Source: Dermacentor variabilis
Lineage: Eukaryota > Arthropoda > Arachnida > Ixodida > Ixodidae
Length of the DNA stretch: 64,000 nucleotides
Direction of reading: 5' to 3'
Assembly: GCF_050947875.1 (NCBI RefSeq)
Contig: NC_134569.1
Location: 37,370,277-37,434,276, forward strand
Every line of letters begins with the position of its first letter. Within the stretch, counting starts at the first letter, position 1. The position numbers were made by a program, and so were the translations under genes. The notes under the pieces are model-generated. The model saw only the letters and a list, made by a program, of their open reading frames with translations. It was not told the origin of the DNA and ran no database searches. This document shows, piece by piece, positions 12,448 to 24,952 of this stretch.

Positions 12448-12672
12448 GAGTGCTTCTGTATCTAGAAAACGGAAGACTCTGTATTCTGAATCTGTACTAT
12501 AACCGTTAAAGTACGGTGCTTCTCGTATTCAGAAAACGGAACACACTGTAAGCTGAATCTGTACTATAACCGTTAAAAAACAGGTGCTTGCCGTATTCAG
12601 AAAACGAAAGACTCCGTATGCTAAATCTGTACTATATCCGTTAAAGTACAGGTGCTTCCCGTATTTCATCTT
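12448..12672. repeat. 68-bp tandem repeat, about 3.2 copies
   Basis: Copies begin GTGCTTCTGTATCTAGAAAA, GTGCTTCTCGTATTCAGAAA and GTGCTTGCCGTATTCAGAAA, with a partial fourth at GTGCTTCCCGTATTTC. All share CTGTACTATAACCGTTAAA. It lies just inside the left CACTG terminus and fits a subterminal repeat. Confidence 0.75.
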
Positions 12673-12707
12673 GCAGAGCATATCCATTATTCGAAGAATG
12701 TGCCATC

Positions 12708-12890
12708 GGGGACAAAATTGCCCAGGACGTGCGAGAGTTGACCGAATTTTATTGGTGTGCTATTTGCTGGGATCAGCCGTGCCACCATCTGCGTTCGGAA
12801 TGTGCATACGTGACCCACTGTTTTCAGCAGTCTTGAGCAGAAATGCAATTTGGTCAACGCTCGCACTTCCAGGGTACTTTTGTCCACGAT
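12708..12890. mobile_element. Foldback MITE with 45-bp arms
   Basis: GGGGACAAAATTGCCCAGGA extending to GTGCGAGAGTTGACCGAATT on the left pairs with the complement of AATTTGGTCAACGCTCGCAC and onward to TACTTTTGTCC on the right. About 183 bp in all. The open frames on both strands (66 and 102 codons) follow from this symmetry and are not genes. Confidence 0.7.
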
Positions 12891-15263
12891 AGTACATCTC
12901 CTTTAATGCAAATGTCATGAAGGCAGCTCATAGTCAAAGCAGCAGGTCACCATCGAGAAAATTGTCTTGCCAACACACTGACATGGCTGCAGAGATAAAA
13001 CACTTTGCACTTTGTGATATGAATGCACTGCATAGCATATATACAAAAAGGTGCAACATTTCAGTCCTCAAGTTCTTAGATCACAGAAGCAACTTTATTT
13101 TCTTCAATCACTCGTCTTGCACTTCTTCCTGGTGAAAGTTGTTCTTGACTCCAAACGCTTGCAAGGATAAACTTGCTGCTGTTAGGAGAAACAAATAGTA
13201 TTCGTGAATATCCATCCTAAAGAAAGCGGCAAAAAGTATAATCACAGAACACGACAAAGCAGTAACTTCTGTGTTAGAAAAACATGTAAGTAGATCAACA
13301 TTGTTGGAACAAGGGATGTTGCTGTAGCCAACATTTCGACATAGGTGCTTGTCATTAGGGTAGCAAATGTTTTCCTTGGCTGTGTTGTTTTGGATTGTGC
13401 ATATCTCACTGGCCCCTAGCCTCATTGGGGGAGAAGTAACTGGTGCATATAATAGGTCAAGAGAAGCCAAAGTGTTAAAATAAAGGAAGGAAGGGTGTGC
13501 TTGGCAGTGGTGATTGTGATGGAGCGGGTATGAGCAATGCTGTCAGTACTTGCCAAGAGTAGGGGTGACCAAAACAGAAAACGATGTACACATGTAAGCA
13601 GTCATTAATCCAGTAGACCCAATCTTCCCAGAAGACAAAATAGGTATCAAGATAAACAGTTTGCACTTTTGGAAAAGGAAAACGAAGAATTAAGGAAAAT
13701 AAATTTTGTATCAAGATGCATCTGGTTAAGATCACTGCAAATGGTAAATGAAGGCACATTATGAATATATATTTTGTTGAAAGCCAATGAAGAAAAGATA
13801 TATTAACCAAATATTAAAAAATAGGGACATTAAGATTAAACTGGGTATGACCATAAAACAGTAAAGAACAGCCTGTGGAAAAAAATGGGATGGATAATAT
13901 AACCAGGTGCAAGATTGCAAAACGTCGAACGCTGTTTATATTCATGCTGCTGTTAACGGCTTCAAGTTTCTGTCTTCCTGTGGAACCTTTGCCTTACTTG
14001 AACAAGGAAATGGGTCATTTTTTAAACAAGCCAGTTCAAATGCGGTTCAAAGCTTCAGCAGTGTTATAATGAAAGAAAATATTATGGTCAGCTCTCCTGG
14101 GTGTGCTTTCATTCACCAGTTATTTCCACCAGTGTAAGTTCAAAATTTAATGGTCTAAATGGACCTTAGCTCCTGGCAAACCATTAGCTGGTCTTTTTTT
14201 CAACACAGATGCCTGCACATTATATGTGTTGACAGGAGTGCTAGCGAACTACATTATACTTGTTGCCACAACCAAAGTGAAACTTGGTAACAGTGATTGA
14301 ACAAAAAAAACAGCATTCCACAATACTGATTCAAGTCATCTGGAAAAGTTGCTTAAGTTAACGTACACCCCCTACTCCACCAGACAATTATTCACCACAC
14401 TGACTCTTATGGTGTCAACCATGCTATTACAACACTAGGCATCAAATGAGGAGAATTAGGGGATAAGAGGGCACAATGCTTTTTGTTAGAACATCAAATG
14501 TGCTTTACATAAATGCTACATTCCAACTAACAAAGGAGCAACCGGTTTGTGAGATAGTGACCAATGCATACGAAAGCTAATGACATTCTGTGCAGCAGAA
14601 TGTTGACGATGAGGTGTTATGCGCACAAGTGTACTCTTTCACACAAAATGACATCCTGCACTCAAACCTTGTGCCAAGATTAGGGTTTTAAAAACACCAT
14701 AGTGGAAAGCAAAGAGTGCTAAATTTGTTGAAAATTACTAAAAATTATTCGATTATTCATTATCCTTACTGTTCGTTAAAGATTCACAGATTGTTCCCTA
14801 CGGGTGCTGTAAACAGGCACCCTGCTTTTACAGTGGTAGCAACAATGATCTGTGGCACAGACAAGAATAAATGCTCATGAAGTTTATGCAAGAGTATATC
14901 CTACAAATTACACCCCATTTCACATTCCAATATGGTAGAAGAGGAAGACGAAAAAAACTACTTTCTGGTGGAGGATGCATACCGCAGAATAGAAGAAACA
15001 AGTGTACCCTAACCATTGCTGCTGCCGATGCCTGTGCACGAACAGTTACATATAATATGGCAGTTACAATTGTTTTTCCACAAGCACTGCAAGCTGCGGC
15101 CAGTTTACCAGTACACAGCTGTAATAAATTTAGGGCAAGCTAAAGCTCTCTAATGGATTTATCTCATATGACACAATTGGAATGCAATATTCTGCAAATA
15201 AGTGAAGCGCGATGTGCCATCCCATACAATGAAACACCTTTCAAGAATCTGAATCACCACCTG
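12891..15263. other. AT-rich; one unexplained 120-codon frame
   Basis: A minus-strand frame at 13470-13108 gives 120 residues with one hydrophobic stretch (SCSVIILFAAFFRM). It has no recognised motif and no linked exons. The rest is AT-rich, with only short frames. Confidence 0.3.
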
Positions 15264-15533
15264 CACTCTTAGGCAAAGTTACACCCTTTGGAGTGCCCCT
15301 TCTGCCACACAACAATAATCGTTATCTGCCTTGATGCGTTTCCTTTCTTGAAAACGCCACGCCCGCTACTTTGCTGTCGGGAATGCTATCATGCTGATAA
15401 CGCGCATGCCGTTCGTTACTGGAAAGCACAGGGCTCGCAGCGTTAAAGAAAGGAAATGCATAAAGGCAGATGACAATTATCGTTGTGTGGAAGAAGGGTG
15501 TAACTTCAAAGGGTGTAACTCTGCCTAAGAGTG
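15264..15533. mobile_element. 270-bp foldback MITE
   Basis: Ends are CACTCTTAGGCAAAGTTACA and its near complement TGTAACTCTGCCTAAGAGTG. Pairing continues inward through CACACAACAATAATCG / CGTTGTGTGG, giving arms of about 95 bp. The 145-codon frame across it is a by-product. Confidence 0.8.
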
Positions 15534-16819
15534 TGAGCCGTGACGAGGGAAAAGAGTGTGTTCTGTGTAAAGTAGTGCACCTGTATAACCTAAAGCTTTG
15601 GAGAATGCATTTAGTATGAGCTGGGAAGGTTCCTAATTTTAATTGCACACAGTGAAAACCTCCATGCAGTTTTGCAAAACGCAAACCCCCTACCTTTTTG
15701 TTGTTCAAACGTAATGACACGCAGGGCCATAACATGTACATTATGGGTTTCGTTCCCAAACAATCAAAGTGAATAGCACCACCCTAAGTGTCATGTGCCT
15801 TCTTGTTAGTGTCGAATGCTGCGATCGGCAAAGAAACGAATTTCTGGAGCAATATAAAGTATTAGGTACTGTGATCCCAGTTCTTTCACTGCTGTTTAAG
15901 CATTATCGGGTCCTAAAGTAAAAAAATGAGGAATAAATACATGCATATTTTACGTCACAACCCTCATAAGTATTTAGTAGTCTGGATTATAAAGGATTCC
16001 AGATTTACAATGCAGGACAGATTTTATTCCACTGAAAGAATGGCATCATGCCAATGATTCTGCATTTGGTGCTATATTTATTTGTATTTAGTTCAGTTGG
16101 AATGTGTGTGTATCGTCAGCGATATCGCTTGACATGTTTTATATTGACTGTTTCCTAAATTTAGGCAAATTCGTATTCGCAAATAACCTTGTATGACACC
16201 AAGAACTTGCTTAGCAGGAGTATTTCTAACATTTGCAAGATATGAGGCTCTTGAATGCATATCTAAGCCTGGGGTACACGCCGCCCCCTAATCTCATCAG
16301 CAAGTTTCTGGAACTCATCTACGAGGTTTCTTATGATGAATGTAAAGTTGCTTGAACGGGAGAAATAGGGAATTTATAACAGGTGAATTATGCAGCATAA
16401 GAATGATGTCAGCAAGAAGCAAGCATCAAGAACTATAAAATGAAGACTATAAAATGCAAGAATTATTTGGGATGATTTAAAATTCTGGCATTGGAATGAA
16501 ATGTCTTTCAATCTATATATAAACTCTGATTATTCACTCTACTACCACTACCTTCATTAGAAACATTCATAATCATTAACCTATCTATGCCACATCATCT
16601 TCGCTAATATTCAAGCCTTCATAAGCTGCTTTTTTTTACAGCTAATTCTCTGTGGGAAAGAGGTGTCCGTGTGAAGACCATATCATATACTTATTACCTG
16701 TTTTTTGATAAATGATAAGGGAAACACTTCACACCAAAAATGCATTGAGCTTCAGCAAGTTCTGCGTTTGATGCTGTTGATTCTTTTTTCCCTTTGCCAT
16801 CATTGACCCACCTGGTTAG
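15534..16819. other. AT-rich, no gene seen
   Basis: Short frames only. If the four-exon model is real, the lower part is its 3' UTR or downstream flank on the minus strand. Confidence 0.4.
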
Positions 16820-19800
16820 CTAAGTAGACAGAAAAGCTGCAGGAGAAAGGTGGGGGTGCCAAACCAGACTTGTGCCCCAGGGGACCTTTTCACGGTCACT
16901 GGAGGAACTGCCTGTGGCCTCGGCATCTTCCTTGAGGGCCATGGCCATGTCTAAGAAACCTTGTCTCCACAGGCTGCACATAGAAAGATAATTTTCTGAG
17001 CTAAGTCTATTTCTTAAAAGAACCCATTTAAGTTGTATTCGTGGCTTTGCACCACAAAACTGACACATGACTGGCCACTCAAGACACTTTATGTGTATTC
17101 GCAGGCTTATTCCTTGGAAAAACACTTTTATGTAGCACACAATGAGTAAGAGTAACAAAAAAAGTGTATCAGGAGGCTTTCATATTGCTCTACAACTTTT
17201 CGTTGACACATTTCATTTTATTATTTGACATATTTAATAACTAATTAAGAATTATGTAATTAGGCAGAATGCACAATATAATCAGAGTATCTCCAAGCGA
17301 TGGCAAACATCACCTTCATTTTGTCTAGTTACATCGCATTTACATATTTCTAAATCTTGGTGCATGATAGTTAAGACACCCTCAAAAACAATATTAAAAT
17401 TTTCATAATCATCTCTTGCGTGTTATTGGTGGCTATGGCTGCTTCAAAGTTATTCTTTCAGTATGGTACAAGCAGTTTTGAAGTGAAATTGTTTTGCATC
17501 GAGGGCATGTAATCTAGACAATCAAGCAAAAGGTCAAGTTGTGTTCACTATTCAGATGTTTAACTAAGAAGCTGCAGGAAAAGGAAACAGGACACACCTA
17601 ATCAACAATGCAAAATTTGAAAATTTAAACTGAACAAGAAACCAGTTTTTGAAAACACAGAAAGAAAGCCAGAAGCTTACATCGAATACACCCTTGCTAT
17701 GTACTCCAAGTGAAGTTGTTACCGCAATGCTTGGGCACCATATAAACGTAACAATCAACAACTTCAAGCAGAATATTAACACCACTAAATGAACTGGCCT
17801 TTGAAGATTCTTGATCTGAAATCCTCAACGACTTGTTCTGGCATTTAATCTGTCAAGCTCAATCTGTATTCTCAAAAGCTGGCTCTCGGCCATAATTTCT
17901 CTAAACGCAACATCAGCTTAAATCTCAAGATAGGGTTGACCTCTAAATAAAGTGGATAATGCATGGCAAACATCATGAACTCTCTTACATGTTAACCAGA
18001 GGGTTCACTCATGCAGCCATGAAATTGTGATGCAGACACGATATATTGAAGCTGGTTTTGTGAAGTGTTTCATGCTTCCAAGGCTTCTTCAGTTGTGAAA
18101 GCTGTCTCCATTAGCTAAATAAGCGATGAGAATAAAAAAAGTACTTCAACATGCTCACAATATGTTGGCCATTTGCAAGTAAACAGCAGCCTTTTTGGGC
18201 GCCCAGGTTGCCTGGTGCAAATCTACTATGCCACAGTACTTGCGTTACCCAGTACCAGCCACTTTAAAATGCAATGTGTTCAGAGCCCTTTCCCTCTGTT
18301 TGTCTGCTTTGGAAACAGTTTAACATGTGTTCAGTAGGCGTCGAGAAAGGGGACAGAAAACACTGTGCACCACTGATTTCTAACATGTTTCGCTGGATGC
18401 AGCACACCGCACCGGATGCAGGTGAAGCCAGTGGAAATGCGATGTCATGCAGTCGCTTGTCCTGGAAGCAGGGCATATGGTGGACTAACTAGTGCGTGCG
18501 ATCAGATAATATTGCTGCCGAAAAACTTTTCTTTGTGGTTTTTCACATTTTAGGAGGTCTCTACATGTCTGGTAAGCACTTTTATGACAATCTGAACCCG
18601 TATACGATAGTGTTCTCTTACATCAAGTTTTTTCTGATTTACCAGTGTTTCCATTGCAAGCCACTTATGTTAGCGACACTGTAGACACTACAATGGAAAA
18701 ATTCTGGACACCTCGAAACACTGCTTGGGTAGGTTATGGCACATCAGGCAGGCACGTTAGGGGAAGAAATGCCACACACCCGTGCAACAAAGTGCTGCCG
18801 CAAAGTTGTGAAGCACCAACTTCCGGGACAAGGCCAGCTTCAGTCGAGGGCGCTCGATGTGCTGTTCATCCCCTGTAGTAGAGATCAGTGGCGTGTACCC
18901 TTTTATACTGGCTGTCTTTTCTGGTCGGAACCTTGGCAACAGCTTCCACCATACTTTTTTTGAACCTGCAACATGTGCAGAGAAAGTCACATCACTGTGC
19001 GTTGATTGTCTGGCTTTATTGTGCTACACATTCTATCAAATCATTAAAAAATACAGTTCACACATTTTTACTACTGTATATAGACAGTCTAGTTGCTATA
19101 CACGCAAAACATTACCATTCCTCTGACAGAAAGCAACAATAGAAGCGTACACTGTAAAGCTACACTAAAATTTAAATTGATGTGACACCGTATGAGCATA
19201 CAGTATGCTTACTGTATGCTCTAGCCCTGTGTCAAGTAAAAGTTAATTGTCAATCATTTATGGTGTATTTCTACTTATTCTGGGTCATCAAACTGTACAA
19301 TCAATGTTCCATGTTTACACATTGTTGGCTTTTGATTGCCTGTGTGATCCGTTTCCTACTTACGCATGCAGTAATCCCACTGTAATAAGGAAAAAGAGAA
19401 TAGGAAATGCCTTGATAATCTTCCACATTTGATGAGGGCAGGAGCAATGGCCAATAGCATGTGGTTGAAGCTACGTAAATACTCAGTTTTCACACAGCTT
19501 AATTATTCAGCAAGTAATAAAGAGCTATCCTGTGCACCTCTGCATGACCAATAAAATCTGACTACTTGACACTGCACTAAGGCTGCCGCTTGGTACTGTT
19601 CGGCAGTTCAGCTTTGGTTTTCTGATATACAGAACTGTTTAGGTACCAGTAGTTTACTTTGCGATAAAATGGAGCTTGGAGCACTGGTCAGTCATTTGCA
19701 CATAAATAATGCGACAGCAAATATAACACAAGGATAGGAATATGGGTCTCTTGGAAAAAGTACATACTACACATTATGATTATAATGTGATGTGATGCCA

Positions 19801-22800
19801 CAATGAAACAGAAAGCAACGCATAGAAGTGGACGGCGCTTCCATGCCACCAAGGTTATTGGACAAACAGTACTTCAGAAGTGCCCGCAACACAATGTGTT
19901 GGCGGGCTAGTTGGTGTGAATCCATAAATACTTTGTTAAGCGCAAAACAATGGACACAAGAAAGACGACCAGCACAAGGCGGTACACTCAACTGACATCA
20001 CTTTATTGCGTCGCTCCTTTATAAATAGTAGAATCTAGAAGAACATGCGCAGTGAGCACCATGTGCAGAGACCATCAACAACCAATCACAAGAGTGTACT
20101 CATGCGACGGGATCCACAAAACCATATTGAGCACTGCACAAGGTTAAAGAAGGCACACTAATGCACTGTGACCCCAATGACTGTATGAAGAAAGCTTCCG
20201 ATAACTCTCGGGCGGTGGTATCACAGCACTTTTTCAAAATCGAAGTATCACGAAACATGGCTTTGCACTTCCATATTTTACAATGTTGAGCCAAATGGGA
20301 ACCTGTGCCTGTTGGTATGGATCGCTTAGGTTCGCAATGTTTCGTGATGCTATGATTTTGAAAAAGAGCCGTGATACCTCCGCCAGAGAGTTATCGGAAG
20401 TTTTCTTCATACAGTCATTGGGGTCACAGTGCATTAGTGTGCTTTCTTTAACCTCGTACAGTGCTCAATATGTTTTTTTTTTTTGATTCTGTCGCATGAG
20501 TGTGCTTTTTTGATCAGATGTTGGTGGTTGCTGCACATGGGTGTTCACAGCGCATGTTCTTCTAGATTCTGCTGTCTACAAAGGAGGGACGCAATAAAGT
20601 GATGTCAGTTGAGAGTAGCACCTTGTTCTGTCGTCTTTCTTGTGTCCGTTGTTTTGAGCTAAAAAAGCAATGATGTATTCCTTGTGTGTGTTTGAAGACA
20701 GCTCCACACGCAGTAGCGTATCCAGTATTGCTGCCCAATGGTTTAGCTCGCCGCAGTTTGAAGTGCCACAAAACATAAGGAGAGAAACCTGCATTATAGT
20801 CTTGTTGCAAACAAGAATATAACGTGAAGTGCATTCCGAGGCCAGAAACTATAAAAAAAAATTTCATGATGCACTGCTGTGCAGGGTTTTATAGCAAAGT
20901 CAAATACATTTAGTGTAAATATCACACTATGATGGTGCACAATGGTGGTAATCTGTAATAATATAAAAGGTGCCTTAATGTTACAACAAAAGCTGACATT
21001 ACTTAATAATAGCCCTGTAAAATTTAGCATGCAGGGGCACCGCTTGGTTAAACAATAGTGATGTATTGTCTATGTACACAAGTATTACCCACGCATTTAT
21101 GCCATTGTCTAAATGGCATAAATGAATGGGTAATACTTGTATACATAGATATTACATCTCTATTGTTTAACCAAGTGGGTAAACTATGTCTGCCTGACAC
21201 AAGATTAGAATTAAACCATAAATTATATATATTCACCCTAACAGTAACACCTCATTTGAACTTCACAGTAAGTAGACGCCTGTTGATGCCAGCCTCCCCC
21301 AATGCTAAACTGTGCTGCATGCTCTACAGAGAAATTATAGTGGTATCACTAAACTCTGAAGCAATTCAGGACTGCAACACTGTAGAAGACATCTACAAAT
21401 GTCCCATTTCATGTATAACAGCCTGAATTGCTTGCACATCTTACCAAGTGCAAATTAAAATTTCTTCTTGTTTATCATTTTTGCCTGCTAGACCACAATC
21501 CAATGTCATCAATATATTAACATATTACCTCAAAGAACCTAATTTGGCTTATAGATTAACACCTTTGCATACTGCCACAGCTGCACTCTGTCATATGCGT
21601 TGCAATCATAAAGGAGTGCTGGTCCACCAGCACTCCAATGTCACTAACAGTGATCACCTACACAGCTAAGTAAACGGTCATGATTCAGGTGGCAAATAGC
21701 TAAGAGAAAAAAATCCACTCACCTTGAGAGCTACAATACTGCAATAACTTGAGAGATGGACCCATTGCAGGCAGCAGACCTCTTCTCAGCTCCAGCACAA
21801 CAGCAACTTGCCTTTCAGTAAAAGAAAAGGATTGATTAGTAATGATAAGTTACCTTGTTTTTGCTGAGTATCAATACAATCTGACTTTCATGCATATCCA
21901 CTCTCCGCTTTAGTAACACAACTGAATTATTCGTCAAATAAAAGAGTCTATGATGATACCATTCGCTTCTCTTGTAGGTCCAAATCTTTTCGCACTGATA
22001 CCCCGTTTACTGCTTGCTTACTGACACGAATGCCTTGACTGCCCAGACATCATTCGAAGGAACACGTCTTGCTGCACCGCAAAAAGTTGCACCAAGGAAA
22101 CACACAGCAGAGCAAAGAACTTTTTTTTCTGGTCACAATTAAAACGTGCACCCAAGCAAGAAAGTAACGATCACAGGTAGTGAGCGACTGCTATTGCCTC
22201 GAACATTTATTTCCGTATTTTAACAGAAGTTCTTGTATCGGATACAGTGTGCTCTCAAGCCAATACAAGCGTCAATACAAGAGCTCAACTGAACGCAGTT
22301 TTATTCTACGCTTTTAACGCGAGTGAACAAAAGGTTAGAAGTACCTCACGGAAATTGCGATCGAGCCAATCGCGCTACGACTGGAATCGATCTGAAAAGA
22401 TAGGGTGATCCCTTTCCCCATTCATGCGTCATTTTTGCCCTAAGACGTTGCATAGTGGTCTTTTGAAACAATATTTCTGTTCGCGACACCGGCTAACCAC
22501 ACATCATTTTAACACCTACGTTATGCAAACCAAATAAGATTAAAATGGGCTTACCTCATGAGCAAGTTACGAGCGCGCGTAGACTGTTGAACACCCGTTG
22601 AGAGCAAGCAGGCTATCCGTGTCCAAGCGCATACGTGCACCCAAACACAGGACAACTTCTTCGATGCCGCAGCGTGCAGAGTTTTGTACACGAAGTGAAA
22701 GACATCCAGCGCAAATATCTCCGCGCGATGACGGCAAATGACGAGCGCACAAGCGTACACGACACAGCGACAAATTCGGAACTTTGCCAATTCGAACGTG

Positions 22801-22811
22801 CCGAGACCCAA
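16820..22811 (-). CDS. Four-exon gene model, unrecognised 190-residue protein
   Basis: Four exons join in phase. 22811-22555 has donor GAG|GTAAGC. 21811-21723 has acceptor TTTACTGAAAG and donor CAAG|GTGAGT. 21323-21251 has acceptor TTTCTCTGTAG and the weak donor GAG|GTGTTA. 16973-16820 has acceptor TCTTTCTATGTGCAG and stop TAG. The frame stays open for 190 codons from the ATG at 22811; a second in-frame ATG at 22559 would give a 106-residue protein starting MRQVAVVLELRRGLLPAMGP. The last exon encodes SLWRQGFLDMAMALKEDAEA and a Ser-rich tail. The exon-1 part is Cys-rich and looks less protein-like, so the shorter start may be right, or the locus may be a lncRNA. I recognise no family. It lies wholly inside the CACTG-bounded segment. 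Confidence 0.38.
18684..18970. other. GC-richer island with open frames on both strands
   Basis: Both strands stay open for about 75 codons. The minus frame reads KKVWWKLLPRFRPEKTASIK and TTGDEQHIERPRLKLALSRK. The block differs in composition from the surrounding intron-like DNA and is probably a repeat fragment. No domain is recognised. Confidence 0.3.
19933..20663. mobile_element. Large foldback element, arms of about 325 bp
   Basis: The left arm begins TTAAGCGCAAAACAATGGAC and runs through ACATCACTTTATTGCGTCG and CATGCGACGG to ACGAAACAT at about 20262. The right arm from about 20335 to 20663 repeats all of this in reverse complement. The loop is about 75 bp. Arms are imperfect (roughly 85-90% by eye). 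Its outer sequence matches the smaller foldback at 39693-39801, so they are one family. Confidence 0.85.
21043..21175. repeat. 133-bp near-perfect hairpin
   Basis: CTTGGTTAAACAATAG at 21043 pairs with CTATTGTTTAACCAAG ending at 21175. Pairing continues through TCTATGTACACAAGTATTAC to the centre near 21109 with only a few mismatches. It is a MITE foldback and resembles a long small-RNA precursor. Confidence 0.8.
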
Positions 22812-23085
22812 GCAGCGTAACCATCCATCGTTTCTGTTCTTCGCTCCCGATGCGTCAATCTCTCTTCCTTGGGGTCTTGCTCCACTCTTGAGTACAAATC
22901 AAGAGATATTTACGGCGAATTAACAACACTTACAACACGACTCGAAAAATGCCGGCTGACTACACATGTGCAGCTCCGTCCGCCACTCCAACGGACGCGC
23001 AGCGCGTGCTGCCCCCTGGTGCCGCACTCTGAGCGCGGAGAACCGAACAGAATCGGTTTCGTTTTCGCATTTGTGCTCTAGTTAC
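22555..23085 (-). promoter_or_regulatory. CpG-rich promoter and first exon region
   Basis: This stretch is clearly richer in CpG than the AT-rich sequence on either side. It sits just upstream of and over exon 1 of the four-exon model, so it is a plausible TATA-less promoter for minus-strand transcription. No core element is decisive. Confidence 0.4.
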
Positions 23086-24952
23086 TCGAACTGCAATATA
23101 ATTGCTTGACAATTAATTGAATTCTAAAAGAGGAGAACGCTTTCTCTCCCACAAGTTAGTGCGTTTTATACAAAGGGAGAGAGAATTCAAAAAGCTGAAA
23201 GGCAGGGAGGTCAACCAAAGCATTCGCTACTGGCGATAGCAAACCCCTGTGCTACAATAAAGTGCAAAGCAGTGCACTGCGATGCGTCCAGAAGCTCTAG
23301 TACAGTGATAATTTGGGCTGGTTGGTGCATGTAATGAACGGGTAAATAATGAGTTGTGTCATAACATTACCCATGCATAAAGCACATGGAACTAATGGTG
23401 TTGCATTCTAGGTCAAAAAGAAATAAAGCTTGAATCGTTACATCTCGACACTGGGCATTCTGTCTTTCCGTATTATTTTTTTCTTCTTTTTGACAGTATA
23501 CACAGTACTAGCACGGTAATAGGTCCTTCATCTTCAGTCACCTTCCAGTAGTTCACACATGTCGGTGCATGTTCGCGTTCTTTATTCTACCGTACAAGAA
23601 CGAGCGCGCTTACCGGTCTTGTTTCAAGATGAAGCGCCAAATGTTTGCGATTACATCTTATCGCAAGAATTAACACATGAACAGTGAAGATTATGCGTAA
23701 TCGATTTGTCTCAATGAATGGGCAGTTATTGTCAGAGACGAGATATTTGGTAAATATCATGGGAATGAGTTCAACCAACTACATTGCAGTTCAGCAGTGC
23801 CCTTTGACATTTGGTTTAATTGCTTGCCGCATTCGAAAATTTCCTCCGACCGTTGTACTTGGATCTATAGGCCGCCAGTCCCCTTCGAGACCATTTATTG
23901 CCAAATGTAAACGCAGTTACGGTCATTATACCACTCCCTGCGTTTCGGTACTGATTTAGAGTGCGCACAATTTTTGGCGTATATGGCGTAAATGCTGGCG
24001 TAAATGCACCAGCACCTGAGTGCCGCAAGCTTGTTTACGTATGCACGTATGTCCCCGGCTCTTCATTCACTTAAACATATATGCTGTGTTATTAACTATA
24101 AAAGCGCTTAATTTGAGAACATTGCGAGAACACGCATATATTTGCGCATATGATCAGCGTTACAAAGCCCATATGCGCGGCAAACTGCGACCGGAATAGA
24201 AGATGCGTATATATATTTATACGATCTGTTATTGCAGCTTTTGGTAGAAGGCTAGCTCTCACATTTTGTACGCAACTTCATAATGCGTACAGTTTGCGTG
24301 TTCAATAAAGTATTGTTAGCTGAAACTTTATGAGTACGAGCGCTCATTCAGACAGCTTAAATTTTCTCACAATATACGGATGTTCAGATAACAAAAATAC
24401 GGAATTCTCTCTGTTTCGTCCAAAACAGTGTATAGCCGTTATATGATTACAGTGAAAATGTCCGTAAAGCTGAATACGGAGAGCACTTTCCGTATATTAA
24501 CGGCAGATTTTGCCGTATTTTTGAAATATGACATACTTTCCGTATTTTTATCTGCAGTTCTCCGTATAATGACAGAAATCCCCCGTAAAATTACGGAAAT
24601 TTTTTACAGTGTAGTCAACACCGCGCTTCGCGCGAGCCGGCGTATGTCTGAATTGGCTCCGTAAGCGTGTTCGGCTCCGTACGCGCTATGCGTCATCGTT
24701 TGACGTTCGCCGCAAGCGCATGTTTATCGCGGAAGCCGACTATATAACCGCTTGCCAGAGTATAGGCATGCGCATTCAACATGGAAGGAGAAGAGAGTGA
24801 TACTACCGATACAGAGAGCTGTGTTTATGGCTGTACAGAAATCGCAAGACAATGTGCCCAACAATGATGAATAAAGAAGTTTAATAATTCTGCATAACTT
24901 ATGGTATATATCATTGATAAGCAATTTTCATAACTACACAAGGCACACGTAC

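Larger units (their letters stand above)
12315..24611. mobile_element. Candidate giant element with CACTG termini (EnSpm/CACTA-like)
   Basis: The left end CACTGTAAAAAAAATTTTCC at 12315 and the right end ..AAATTTTTTACAGTG ending at 24611 are inverted copies, each flanked by TA (12313-12314; 24612-24613). Both ends have subterminal sequence rich in CCGTA/ACGG motifs, with a 68-bp tandem repeat on the left. Neither end has a nearby partner terminus, so the two may belong to one 12.3-kb element. CACTG ends, subterminal repeats and short target duplications are features of EnSpm/CACTA elements. No transposase was identified; two truncated smaller elements are the alternative. Confidence 0.35.

Noticed and set aside
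15322..15759. 145-codon minus-strand frame
   Set aside because: It runs across the 270-bp foldback MITE.
17564..17785. Extra exon for the four-exon model, with donor GAT|GTAAGC
   Set aside because: Joining it after 21251 in the required phase gives an immediate stop.
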